This document shows, piece after piece, positions 9,637 to 20,885 of a DNA stretch of 64,000 bases. Source of the DNA: Patiria miniata (Eukaryota; Echinodermata; Asteroidea; Valvatida; Asterinidae); the NCBI RefSeq assembly GCF_015706575.1, contig NW_024037076.1:16248898-16312897 (forward strand). Reading direction: 5' to 3'. The notes below the pieces were generated by a model, which was given only the letters and a program-made list of their open reading frames with translations, was not told the origin of the DNA and did not search any database. Each line of letters opens with the position of its first letter. Positions within the stretch are counted from its first letter, which is position 1. The position numbers and the translations under genes were made by a program.

Positions 9637-11640
9637 CAACTTTACAGTTTTGAAGATTGTTAATCCAAAATGTAGCCCATTAATTAAAAATAGTGGCTGT
9701 GCCTAAAAATAGCTCATTGACTTTCTGTTGGATACTTAATCAACAAAAAAAATAATCCGAATGATTGACACTACACTGAACCGAAAGACCAGGCAAGTTT
9801 AAATGCACATTGTATATATATACTTTTATCTACGAATACTTATTTTGCTTGTAAAAATTTGCATATATAGCCCAAAAAAGCAGGAAAAAAGAATATTCGC
9901 ATAGACCTTCATAATTGTAAAGGACTTTTTATTTTTTTATGCAATCCTTGAAAATTCATCTTTGTGTCCCATTTAACTTATTTTCAATTTTTGATTTGCC
10001 ACTTTCAAGGGTAGTTTGTTGCCTTTTTTGTATTTACGCTATTGCCAATTTCCATATTCATGAGTACAAGACACTGGGATATCATTTCAGGCAGAAACCT
10101 CAATGTTACAGTTATTTCAGCACCAACAGTTGCCAGAATTTTGGATATTCTGTTGTCTTGAAATTTATTTTCTGTGATCATGATTCTTTACTGTGTCAGT
10201 TCATGATAGTAAGCCATAGATCAAACATTTCACAACAGATATTTTTCAGTGAGCAATGTTATGGGTTCACAATTTGAACAGAAAACCCCTAAACTTAACA
10301 GTGTCATCCCAAAATGACATCGCAGTAAAAGCGCTCTCAGTTGTTCTGAAAAGCAGGGACAAATGTACATATTGAAAGAAGTGCACTTTTCAATAAAATT
10401 AACCAAAAAGGGATGTAAAATAGTGTCTAAACATTTAAGAGTTGTGGAAGTTGCACAAAATATGTTCCTAAGAAAAGTTCATATTAGCCCTTTAAATTCG
10501 TGTGAGAATATGTTTCTTTCATTCTAAACTTTGCATGAAGATTTACATTTCGAGAAGCTTGTGATTATTGGATTTGAAATAATTGGGTTGGATGTTTATG
10601 TTGTATTCAAGTTAATGTAATTTCAATGTGACAATCGATTAATTAATGTACGATGTTGTAACGAAAAGTACGGACAGTTTCGTCTTGCGTACGTCTTTTG
10701 CTGTATAAAGTGACGAGGCATAGTATTATCTGCATTCTATATATTTATTGACAATAATCAGTGTTAATATCGATTCTTAACTGTAAAAAGAAAGCACTAG
10801 AGGTGATTGGTTAATTAAAGACACGTGTAACACTTGGTACGAAATTTAATTCAGTTTCTGATGTGTGTGAGCTTAACCAACACCATTGATGAGAACAAAT
10901 CTTCAGTGGTGTTGTTTAAGGCAAACACTTGACAGTTTTAAGGATTATAAATTCAAAATGTAGCCCATTAACAAAAAGTGGTTGCGCCTATAGATGGATA
11001 ATAACTGTCGGACACTAAATCAACACAGGAATTAATACGAAGGATTGACACAAAAACTGAATCGTCATAGTTTAAATGCTGAATCGGCTGTAACATATAG
11101 TGTGTATATATAAAATTCACATTTAACAAAAATGGGGGAAATTTAAAAAAAAAAATATTCATACGTTCATAATGTTGAATTCTTGTCAAAACATTTTTTA
11201 TTCTAAACTGTGCATGAAGATCTACATTGCGAGAAGCCTGTGATAACTGGATTGGAGATAAGGGCTGGACTTTTATGTTGTATTATGCAATTTCAATATG
11301 ACCATCGATTAATTAATGTACGCTTTTAAATCGAACAGTACAGAAAGTTTCGTATATCGTATGCATTTTGCTGTATACAAATATATGGTTATTACTCGAG
11401 TCGATGTTAATAATTTGTTGATGTGCCGTGGCGTAAAAGTATATTCTTACAATAAATTATACATTTATTGACAATTGTAATAAGTGTCTCTATGTCGATT
11501 TTAAACTGGATAAGGAAAGCACTGCAGGTACTTGGTTGAAGATACGTTTTACACTCAGTACGAAATTTAATATCGTTTGTGTGAGCTTAACCAACACTAT
11601 TGATGAGAAAACATTATTTGAAAAAAAAAAAAACATATTG
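9637..11640 (+). repeat. decayed direct duplication (two units)
   Basis: Unit 1 (about 9637-10925) and unit 2 (about 10929-11640) share ordered blocks: 'aatgtagcccatta' (9668, 10960), 'gcatgaagat.tacatt.cgagaagc' (10530, 11212), 'cgattaattaatgtac' (10636, 11306), and 'gagcttaaccaacac' near 10870 and 11582. Unit 2 lacks about 580 bp that unit 1 has at roughly 9900-10480. Identity is visibly lower than in the 13.8-19.3 kb duplication, so it is older. No coding sequence is seen. Confidence 0.7.
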
Positions 11641-13374
11641 AATAACATGTTGAATTGCCAGGTGAGGCTGATGTAAAATAAAAGCTGTTTAAAATGCAAA
11701 AAAAGAGATGTGTTAGATTCATGAATTCAGAGTACCTCCAAATGTATGTCTAACCTCGTTTAGATGCAAGGACTACATCTGTGCAATGAAATACAAAGGA
11801 AGCTTTGATCCTAAATCGCTTTAAAAACAATTGTACACAATTAATGGATGGAGCTATGCCACTTTAAAGGGAAAGTATTTTGGAAAAGGATGTAATCTTC
11901 TAAAATATAACAACAACAATTTGATTCGTCTTTTAATCATTAACCTTTAATTTATCAATTAACGATGATGACAGTGATTTAAGAAAAACACAAGGTATAA
12001 TTTTTTTCTTTTTTAAATCTAACTAGCATATTGTACATCTAAGAAAATGTATTGCTCGTCCGTTCGAACAGGACAGAAACAACTTACGCAATACTTGGAA
12101 AGTAATTATTCTATTTTAAACAACAAAACATCTTCCCAAACCATTAATAGCATATCTCAGATCCAGAATTAATTGTCCAGAATTAATTTGACGTGGGTAC
12201 TTTAATCCGAAAGCTGAAAGAGAATCGGGTTAAAACACTCGTATATACTTCTTCTGGTTTAATATTGGGCGAGGGGCAAATTTGGGGCTTTAGTGGTGGG
12301 GGCAGGGGGGGGGGCATGAAGCCAAAACTGAAACGAAGCTGGAGTCCCCAAACACCTTTGTTCTCCCATACATAATGGACCGGCGCTTGAGGGCGCTGTC
12401 ATTTTTGTTATAGCTCGCGCCGTACTACAACATAAGACTAGCCTACATTAACCCGACTGCGTCTGGCCGTACAGTACTATCGCAAGCTCTGTAGTACGGC
12501 CAGACGCTCAATGCTTCCCCACAGACTGAATTTTTTTTCCCTCTGATGTAGCGATTTTGCCACAGATTTTGATCGAGATTATATTTTCACCCAGGACAAA
12601 AAATTCCAAAGTTAAGGTTCTTAGTCGTAGAGCAACTCATACCTTTTCGAAAAAACGCTTTTTGGTCTCAATATTTTCATCCATCTGGCCAAAAGACGAC
12701 TTTCAGTCATCATCTTCCACAAATATCGTCCCGAAAATGCCCTCCATGCGATTTAAAAATGGCGGCCGCGTTGTAATGTAAGCATTATGCGGGCGTGCTT
12801 GGGCAAGATAATTAATACGCATCATAGTTTATGACGTTTGTCGGGCGCGCGGCGCGGCTGGCCATACAAACACGAGGTCATGAACTAAATAATGCAAAGA
12901 ACATGTCCTCAGTATTTCACCAACCTAGTTTGCAGACTGAATTCAATTTTTAAAGGAGACTTTTCTTCAACATTTTGCACATGAGAAGGAAATCAAGTGA
13001 TTCCAAATTGGGCCTAAAGACATGAAAGACTAGACTGGTACATCATTCCCGTACATGTCCAACCATGGTCCAACTATTTGGAAAGACTGACCTCTTCATT
13101 CAGTGTCAATAGTCTGGTGGCTTTACTATGGAGAAATGCGTAGTAAATCGAGACTTGTTCCCGCTTCATGCCACATGTTTCTTAAATTCTTTTGGCATGG
13201 CTGATTGTTGCAGTAGGCCCTACTGACATGACTGAAGCTGTGCTGGACTGGTTGTTTTAGGTGCCAGTCTATTTTCTTGTTTTGCATGTTTTCAATACCT
13301 TAAGTTTTGGGACTCTCAAACACAGTATTGAGAGTCCCAAATTGTCGGACTAAGTTAAATCATGCATCAAGCTA
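11641..13374. other. non-coding, with a CpG-richer patch
   Basis: AT-rich to 12.2 kb, then G-runs (12295-12315) and a CpG-richer patch at about 12390-12870. That patch includes AAAATGGCGGCCGCG and a GGCGCGCGGCGCGG tract, which could be a promoter for the tautomerase-like gene downstream. I looked here for its missing first exon (Met-Pro start, phase-0 donor) and found none I could defend. Confidence 0.4.
12471..12505. repeat. perfect 12-bp hairpin
   Basis: GTCTGGCCGTAC and its exact reverse complement GTACGGCCAGAC are separated by 11 bp. It lies in the CpG-richer patch upstream of the tautomerase-like duplicates. Function unknown. Confidence 0.6.
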
Positions 13375-13555
13375 CAATCCTGGCCAAATCTCGCTGGGCC
13401 CCCAACCCCCCAGCCCCCGCTCAATGTTGTCTCTCATTGCGCGGTGTGTGCTCCATCCGCTGGAGAGAACAACATTGACCGGGGGAGCAGGGGAGTTGGT
13501 GACCGTTAGAGGCTAAGGTTATTTCCAAGTGTCCCAACCATTTTGGCCGGGATTG
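13375..13555 (+). repeat. 'CTCATTGCGCGG' repeat family, solo copy
   Basis: A block of about 180 bp from 'ATCCTGGCCAAATCTCGCTG' to 'CCATTTTGGCCGGGAT'. Near-identical copies lie inside each tandem unit at 14270-14450 and 17044-17222, and an interrupted one is at about 3640-3739 plus 4123-4160. Its start and end words (TCCTGGCCAAA, TTTGGCCGGGA) are partly inverted, which suggests a small transposon. Confidence 0.7.
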
Positions 13556-13637
13556 TCTGATTGGATTTGGATATTGCGCGTAGTACGCACTCGAATAATA
13601 GTACACACACGCGCACGCTGGTAACATGGTCAATGCA

Positions 13638-14056
13638 CACGATTCACCATGACGGTGCACCACGTCATTTTGGCTGATATTTTTTACAAAATACAGATTG
13701 TGTTCGACGTGAAAGCCGTATTAGGATACACAAACAACGTATCATCTTCTTCAATTTGTTTTTAATCCCTCATTTGGACGAAAAATCCATCTAAGCCATA
13801 GTGTATTAAACCATGGTTCACCACTGTAAATTATATCAGAAGCAGAGTCACTCAACTCCTTTATATTTTGGTTTAGATGGATCACCGATGGATTTTTCGG
13901 CAAATTAACGGAATGATGGAATACAAACAAATTGACAAGGATTGTATATTGTTTGTGTATCATAATGAGCCTTTCAAGTTAAACACGAACTGTATTTTGT
14001 ACACTTTGTTGGCAAAAATGGCATGGTGAACCGTCATGGCGAACCGTTACAATGCA
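13638..14056. repeat. ~420-bp foldback MITE
   Basis: The left arm (about 13640-13795) and right arm (about 13880-14056) are imperfect reverse complements over some 160 bp. Paired words include CACCATGACGGT / ACCGTCATGGCG, ACAAAATACAG / CTGTATTTTGT, GATACACAAACAA / TTGTTTGTGTATC and GAAAAATCCATC / GATGGATTTTTC. The breakpoint of the downstream tandem duplication (13798) lies at its centre, so the second unit begins with only the right half. Confidence 0.8.
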
Positions 14057-15168
14057 CGCAACAATAAAGTTGTGATTTTAAAGAATTGGAACATTTGTAT
14101 TTTTAATTTCCATTTTTGTATTACTTTTGATCATTATTATCTGGCCTAAATATGTGTTCTTTCATTCAACCTTCGGCCGCCATTTCATATAAATTTTGGA
14201 AACAAAACTCAAGAAAACAGCTCCCAAAACGGCATGTCATGCATATTTTGAAAAAATGAAAAAATTCAGACAATCCTGGCCAAATCTCGCTGGGCCCCCA
14301 ACCCCCCAGCCCCCGCTCAATGTTGTCTCTCATTGCGCGGTGTGTGCTCCATCCGCTGCAGAGAACAACATTGACCGGGGGAGCGGGGGAGTTGGTGACC
14401 GTTGGAGGCTAAGGTTATTTCCAAGTGTCCCAACCATTTTGGCCGGGATGTAGCCCCATAAATGTGGCCAATTTACTGGACTACCTCCGTAAATAAAGGC
14501 CACACTTCCACCATGTACAAAAACATGTTGAACTGTGTCAAATTTTGATTTTCACATTTAGGCTTAGTTTGTAGTTTAATTTTGCTTTAGAAGCATACTC
14601 TCCCTCTTTATAGGCTTATCAGAAAGTGCTGCCTTTGAGTGATTCGTGTGCACACGTTTGCATATCATTGGTTACGGGTAGTGCGTTGTCGATGTCACGT
14701 CACGCGCACCGCATACATGTACATCAATAAACAATGCCACAAATGGCCGCCAAGACCATCTGTTGCCGAGCTGATGTGTGCATCCAAAGTGTGGGTTCTA
14801 AAAACACATTTTTCCAAAAAATGTCTTCACATTGCCAGAGCTTCCTGGATATGTCTTATATTGGGTGAAATCACAACGTGAGGTGAACATTGATGTGTTT
14901 AGTGACAGATAAATGACTTACGGTATGGAATTCTTTTCCTTATTTGGGCACTAGAACTTCCTTTTTTTCAAATTTCATATCACAAAGAAACAAACACAAC
15001 CGCTGTCCTCAGATGTAACGTCAAATGCAAGGGGTCTATTTTCAAAAGCCATCGAATAATGAGCTAAAACTGTCAAATTTAGAGCCAAAATATTTTGATA
15101 ATCTTCACACAAGGTTCGGTGTATGACCATTTTGTTGTTTTATATTTTGTATTTTTTGATCCACCAAG

Positions 15169-15344
15169 GCTGCTACAGTACGTGTCCGAGCAGGAGTGAG
15201 GATGTTCATGGGTGCTGGACCGGCCTCAGCTCCCCTCATGTTGATTCAACTTCACGGAGGATTCACTGATGGTGACACCAACAAACAGATCTGCGAGGCC
15301 ATCATCCAGTGTTCAACTAAGGAACTCGGCATCCATGAAGACCG
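15169..15344 (+). CDS. MIF/D-dopachrome tautomerase-like, exon 2 (copy 1)
   Basis: A 176-nt exon with acceptor accaag and donor gtaaga, starting in phase 0 and ending in phase 2. Human MIF exon 2 is 173 nt with the same phases, so the gene structure is conserved. The protein reads AATVRVRAGVRMFMG..., then NKQICEAIIQ and STKELGIHEDR. It aligns without gaps to the MIF/D-DT segment ending in LxISPDR or TKELALGQDR. MIF-family proteins are about 115-residue trimeric tautomerases and cytokines. The first exon, with the catalytic N-terminal Pro, was not found, so this copy may be incomplete or may use an upstream exon. The nucleotide sequence appears identical to copy 2. Confidence 0.8.
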
Positions 15345-15448
15345 GTAAGATTCTCTGCATCTGCAGAAGCGCCCCCATTGAAAAAAAGGAAAAGAAAGAA
15401 AATTGACCGATTATTAATGACTGCACTTTTCTTAATTTCTTCTTTCAG

Positions 15449-15578
15449 GATAAGTTTGGTGTTTCACTACCTACCCCCAACTCACGTAGGCTGGTCTGGG
15501 GGCCGACTGGTGGCAGATTTTTTTGCCCGAGACCAGATTGAAGCAACTAATGGGCGGTGCAGACTCCTGAACACTTAG
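15449..15578 (+). CDS. MIF/D-dopachrome tautomerase-like, exon 3 (copy 1)
   Basis: Terminal exon after acceptor tctttcag. It completes the split Arg codon CG|G and continues ISLVFHYLPPTHVGWSGG, matching MIF 'VYINYYDMNAANVGWN' at the conserved hydrophobic strand and VGW. The reading frame runs about 20 residues past the usual MIF/D-DT end (RLVADFF...RLLNT) before TAG. MIF Tyr95 and Asn97 are not obviously conserved, so tautomerase activity is uncertain. The intron from exon 2 is only 104 bp. Confidence 0.78.
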
Positions 15579-17943
15579 TAGCAAGATGAACAGAGTACAG
15601 ATGTCATGCATACAAACGACAACTTCATGGCAGCAAGGGACGTTGAAATTTTTTTAAAGGAGACACTATATTATAAAAGTAGGCATAGTGTACCATGGGC
15701 CTCTGGGTCATACTTTTCCTATTATCAAATAACACCCTATCCCATCGACTTCGTTTTCAGCCGCGGCTTTAAGACAGTGAGCATTCGCTTTAACTGCCGC
15801 TGCAGAGAATCGCGTCGATCAAACATATTTTGAAGACATTCCATTATAATACAAATATATTAAGTTCGACGTTTGAAACAATAATAACGACCCTACGCGA
15901 GCAGTTGCGCAACCAGGAGTGTTTTCGGGGGTGTGGGGGGGGGGGGGAGGGGGGTGAACCGGCAAATGTTTTGGTCGGAACCAAGGGCGGATGCACAACA
16001 AAATATTTCCAAAATTGTCAGGGGGCGACTGGCCAGGTAGTTGCTGCAAATTCGGTTGGGGAGATGGGGGGGGGGGGGTCCGTCCAGAATTCAGTTGACG
16101 CTAGGGACGCTCTTTTCCCTTTGCTCTTTTCGTATCTCTTTATTTAAAAACCTACATGTAGGAAATGTATTTCATTAATCCGTAGGCTGAAAGAGAATCG
16201 GGTTAAACACTCGTTTGTTATTTTTCTGATTTAAAGGGAATATACAGTATACAACATTTGCTTTGCTGTAATTTTTAGAAATGGATGGATTTGGGAGGTT
16301 AGTATTTCATATCGTTACACTGACTTGTTTGAGGTTTTGTTTTCGTAGACTCTACTACTGGAAAAACCAAGAAAAACAATCATGTTCATGTAGTCTGGCT
16401 CCCTGACCCACCGAAATGGAGTAATTTACAGACGTCAAAGAATAATGGTCAGAGAACAGTCTAGCTGGCTTGTGTGCCCGTTCATAGGTGTGTAATCGAT
16501 TGCAAAAAAATGCGGACTAAGTAAATATTATGGTAAATTGTGGGCAGTATTTGATTAAAAATACTGTGTATATAGTGTATTAAACCATGGTTCACCACTG
16601 TAAATTATATCAGAAGCAGAGTCACTCAACTCCTTTATATTTTGGTTTAGATGGATCACCGATGGATTTTTCGGCAAATTAACGGAATGATGGAATACAA
16701 ACAAATTGACAAGGATTGTATATTGTTTGTGTATCATAATGAGCCTTTCAAGTTAAACACGAACTGTATTTTGTACACTTTGTTGGCAAAAATGGCATGG
16801 TGAACCGTCATGGCGAACCGTTACAATGCACGCAACAATAAAGTTGTGATTTTAAAGAATTGGAACATTTGTATTTTTAATTTCCATTTTTGTATTACTT
16901 TTGATCATTATTATCTGGCCTAAATATGTGTTCTTTCATTCAACCTTCGGCCGCCATTTCATATAAATTTTGGAAACAAAACTCAAGAAAACAGCTCCCA
17001 AAACGGCATGTCATGCATATTTTGAAAAAATGAAAAAATTCAGACAATCCTGGCCAAATCTCGCTGGGCCCCCAACCCCCCAGCCCCCGCTCAATGTTGT
17101 CTCTCATTGCGCGGTGTGTGCTCCATCCGCTGGAGAGAACAACATTGACCGGGGGAGCGGGGGAGTTGGTGACCGTTGGAGGCTAAGGTTATTTCCAAGT
17201 GTCCCAACCATTTTGGCCGGGATGTAGCCCCATAAATGTGGCCAATTTACTGGACTACCTCCGTAAATAAAGGCCACACTTCCACCATTTACCAAAACAT
17301 GTTGAACTGTGTCAAATTTTGATTTTCACATTTAGGCTTAGTTTGTAGTTTAATTTTGCTTTAGAAGCATACTCGCCCTCTTTATAGGCTTATCAGAAAG
17401 TGCTGCCTTTGAGTGATTCGTGTGCACACGTTTGCATATCATTGGTTACGGGTAGTGCGTTGTCGATGTCACGTCACGCGCACCGCATACATGTACATCA
17501 ATAAACAATGCCACAAATGGCCGCCAAGACCATCTGTTGCCGAGCTGATGTGTGCATCCAAAGTGTGGGTTCTAAAAACACATTTTTCCAAAAAATGTCT
17601 TCACATTGCCAGAGCTTCCTGGATATGTCTTATATTGGGTGAAATCACAACGTGAGGTGAACATTGATATGTTTAGTGACAGATAAATGACTTACGGTAT
17701 GGAATTCTTTTCCTTATTTTGGGCACTAGAACTTCCTTTTTTTCAAATTTCATATCACAAAGAAACAAACACAACCGCTGTCCTCAGATGTAACGTCAAA
17801 TGCAAGGGGTCTATTTTCAAAAGCCATCGAATAATGAGCTAAAACTGTCAAATTTAGAGCCAAAATATTTTGATAATCTTCACACAAGGTTCGGTGTATG
17901 ACCATTTTGTTGTTTTATATTTTGTATTTTTTGATCCACCAAG

Positions 17944-18119
17944 GCTGCTACAGTACGTGTCCGAGCAGGAGTGAGGATGTTCATGGGTGCTGGACCGGCC
18001 TCAGCTCCCCTCATGTTGATTCAACTTCACGGAGGATTCACTGATGGTGACACCAACAAACAGATCTGCGAGGCCATCATCCAGTGTTCAACTAAGGAAC
18101 TCGGCATCCATGAAGACCG
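17944..18119 (+). CDS. MIF/D-dopachrome tautomerase-like, exon 2 (copy 2)
   Basis: Same 176-nt exon as at 15169, with the same splice sites and the same phase 0 to phase 2 structure. Protein features are identical, including NKQICEAIIQ and STKELGIHEDR. Either this copy or copy 1 could be joined to a single upstream first exon, or both could be 5'-incomplete. Confidence 0.78.
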
Positions 18120-18223
18120 GTAAGATTCTCTGCATCTGCAGAAGCGCCCCCATTGAAAAAAAGGAAAAGAAAGAAAATTGACCGATTATTAATGACTGCA
18201 CTTTTCTTAATTTCTTCTTTCAG

Positions 18224-18353
18224 GATAAGTTTGGTGTTTCACTACCTACCCCCAACTCACGTAGGCTGGTCTGGGGGCCGACTGGTGGCAGATTTTTTTG
18301 CCCGAGACCAGATTGAAGCAACTAATGGGCGATGCAGACTCCTGAACACTTAG
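18224..18353 (+). CDS. MIF/D-dopachrome tautomerase-like, exon 3 (copy 2)
   Basis: Terminal exon matching 15449-15578, completing R|ISLVFHYLPPTHVGW and ending RLLNT-stop. The only coding difference noticed is a silent CGG to CGA change. The open frame and splice sites in both copies show neither has been broken since duplication. Confidence 0.77.
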
Positions 18354-19345
18354 TAGCAAGATGAACAGAGTACAGATGTCATGCATACAAACGACAACTT
18401 CATGGCAGCAAGGGACGTTGAAATTTTTTTAAAGGAGACACTATATTATAAAAGTAGACATAGTGTACCATGGGCCTCTGGGTCATACTTTTCCTATTAT
18501 CAAATAACACCCTATCCCATCGACTTCGTTTTCAGCCGCGGCTTTAAGACAGTGAGCATTCGCTTTAACTGCCACTGCAGAGAATCGCGTCCATCAAACA
18601 TATTTTGAAGACATTCCATTATAATACAAATATATTAAGTTCGACGTTTGAAACAATAATAACGACCCTACGCGAGCAGTTGCGCAACCAGGAGTGTTTT
18701 CGGGGTGTGGGGGGGGGGGGGGGGGGGGGGGAGGGGGGTGAACCGGCAAATGTTTTGGTCGGAACCAAGGGCGGATGCACAACAAAATATTTCCAAAATT
18801 GTCAGGGGGCGACTGGCCAGGTAGTTGCTGCAAATTCGGTTGGGGAGATGGGGGGGGGGGGGTCCGTCCAGAATTCAGTTGACGCTAGGGACGCTCTTTT
18901 CCCTTTGCTCTTTTCGTATCTCTGTATTTAAAAACCTACATGTAGGAAATGTATTTCATTAATCCGTAGGCTGAAAGAGAATCGGGTTAAACACTCGTTT
19001 GTTATTTTTCTGATTTAAAGGGAATATACAGTATACAACATTTGCTTTGCTGTAATTTTTAGAAATGGATGGATTTGGGAGGTTAGTATTTCATATCGTT
19101 ACACTGACTTGTTTGAGGTTTTGTTTTCGTAGACTCTACTACTGGAAAAACCAAGAAAAACAATCATGTTCATGTAGTCTGGCTCCCTGACCCACCGAAA
19201 TGGAGTAATTTACAGACGTCAAAGAATAATGGTCAGAGAACAGTCTAGCTGGCTTGTGTGCCCGTTCATAGGTGTGTAATCGATTGCAAAAAAATGCGGA
19301 CTAAGTAAATATTATGGTAAATTGTGGGCAGTATTTGATTAAAAA

Positions 19346-20399
19346 AAAAACCCAGTTTTTTTCAACGCTGGCGTTGTTTGTAAAATATTTGATGTTTGCA
19401 AAATATTCCCTTTAATATTGGACGAGGGGCAAATTTGTTTTTGTTTTTTTGGTGAAGGCGGGGGGGGGGGGGCGCTGGGAATTTGTGGATGTTCCCCCAG
19501 CCCCCTCCCCGGCTACGCCAATGCATGCACGCAAAAAGGTGCACTGTAACGGTTGCTGTCGATCTACATCTCGACACTTGTTTTGTTGGTATTCGTGCAA
19601 GCGATACTGATAAGCTTTGTTGTTAGAAATAAAAGCACGCGAAAGAAGACAAAAATCATGAAAAACACTTTGGAGATTATTCTGTAATTTATTTAAAATA
19701 TGGCAATAAATTATGTATTAATTTTTTTTTCATCTGATCCGAAACTCTACATCAGCCATGTGTGGTTTGCGAAATACCAGCTTTATTTGCCTTCGGCCTC
19801 AGGAAAGTGTTTTCTCCCCCCTATTTAAAAGATTGTTTTGCTGAATATGAGTCCTTGGTATTCCGCTTTACGAACATTAAATTGGTTATTGCTAAAGTTG
19901 AGAGAATATTCGTTTTTGTTTGCTAGAATACGCGACCCAATACGCATCAGTTCCATCACACATATTGTCATGGAGCTAATCTACCCATTTTTGGTATAGG
20001 AGCCAATGACAGCACAGTATTTGCGGTAAAGCGTTGTTAAACGCGCGAACATTTGATTGAACTACGTGCATTACTATTCGTAGTTGTTGTTGTTGATGTG
20101 GTGTAATGGCACGTTCGGCAAACTAGTGCCCTTTGTGCCATTATTATTCGTAACACCCAATGAACAATTTTTTCAATCTTTGCATTATGAAATGTTACTG
20201 CATGCTTGAAACTTATTGGGGTGGCATGCCACCCGGAACCCAATACGCTACACTAGTTTGGGTGGCAACTGCCTCTGCCACCCTTGCACCCTTGCCACCC
20301 CTGCCACCGCTGTTCCGCCGCCCATGTACTGGTAATAATATGCGCCTGTGCACATGATTTAGTCAGAGCCAGCTGGGTTACGGGGTGTTTGCGTACTAT
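19346..20399. other. non-coding, with one MITE-end fragment
   Basis: A fragment at about 19426-19520 has G-runs and ends in CCCCGGCTACGCC, a decayed end of the CAGTGGCGTAGCC family. The rest is AT-rich sequence with no exon recognised. A CCACC-rich stretch lies at 20268-20320. Confidence 0.5.
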
Positions 20400-20590
20400 T
20401 CTGTAATAGTGTTAATGATCGACGGATTTGAACAGCGCCCCATTGAAAATTTGGTACGAGCCCCACCCCCCCTTCCACCTATTGATTTTACAGAGGCCAA
20501 GTATCCGAAGAAAAAAACCTGTCTACATTTCAGTAGTGATTTGCTGATAACCCCCCCCCCCCCCGCAAACACTCCTTGATCCGCCCCTGA
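20400..20590. repeat. GGATCCGCC-family fragment
   Basis: Homologous at moderate identity to about 835-1031 (shared 'ctgtaatagtgttaat', 'gattttacag', C-run and 'TTGATCCGCCCCTG'). It also shares the word 'ttttacagaggccaagt.tccg' with the interiors of the MITEs at 56775, 59256 and 60973. Confidence 0.6.
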
Positions 20591-20689
20591 CACTAAAGCT
20601 AAAGGCTACAAAACAAAAGCATCAGATGAAGCCTGTATGTCGTGCAGTTTGGCTTCAAAGATCACACAGAATTTGGAAGTATAAGTACT

Positions 20690-20885
20690 CAAACTCGGAA
20701 TGCAAGTACTCGTACTCGTACGCGTACGTACTTGTATACCCGTAGTCGTACTCGTACTCGGAAGTACAAGTAATCGTACTGGGAGACCTGTACTTGTACT
20801 CGGAAGTATTCGTACTCGTACTCGGCAAACTCAGTACTCGGCAGTACTCGGTACTCGGAAAAGAGTATTCGACTACAACACTGAT
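20690..20885. repeat. GTACTC hexamer array ending CTACAACACTG
   Basis: Reiterated GTACTCG/AGTACTCGTACTCG words finish with TATTCGACTACAACACTG, the same 11-bp terminus as the GGTCTC-array hAT-like elements. The matching left end is not visible, so it is a truncated relative with a different hexamer. Confidence 0.65.

Larger units (their letters stand above)
13798..16571 (+). repeat. tandem segmental duplication, unit 1
   Basis: A unit of about 2.77 kb repeated head to tail at 16572-19345. It begins ATAGTGTATTAAACC in the centre of the foldback MITE and ends GTATTTGATTAAAA. Matching positions are offset by 2774-2775 over most of the unit, rising to about 2784 after a G-run that differs in length near 15940/18715. 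Only scattered substitutions separate the copies, so the event is recent. The unit carries two exons of a tautomerase-like gene, a copy of the CTCATTGCGCGG repeat and, at 16392, a GTAGTCTGGCTCCC transposon end. Confidence 0.92.
16572..19345 (+). repeat. tandem segmental duplication, unit 2
   Basis: Second copy of the unit at 13798-16571. It starts directly at the end of unit 1 and lacks the left arm of the foldback MITE. It ends at GTATTTGATTAAAA, after which the sequence is unrelated. Differences include a longer G-run near 18710-18732, one extra T near 17720 and a few substitutions (15563 CGG versus 18338 CGA, silent). Confidence 0.92.

Noticed and set aside
14734..14864. Met-Pro frame (MPQMAAKTICCRADV) as the missing first exon of the MIF/D-DT-like gene
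   Set aside because: It starts MP and has R and A at MIF-like positions, but the only nearby donor leaves phase 2, while exon 2 needs phase 0; joining them gives a stop or the wrong frame.
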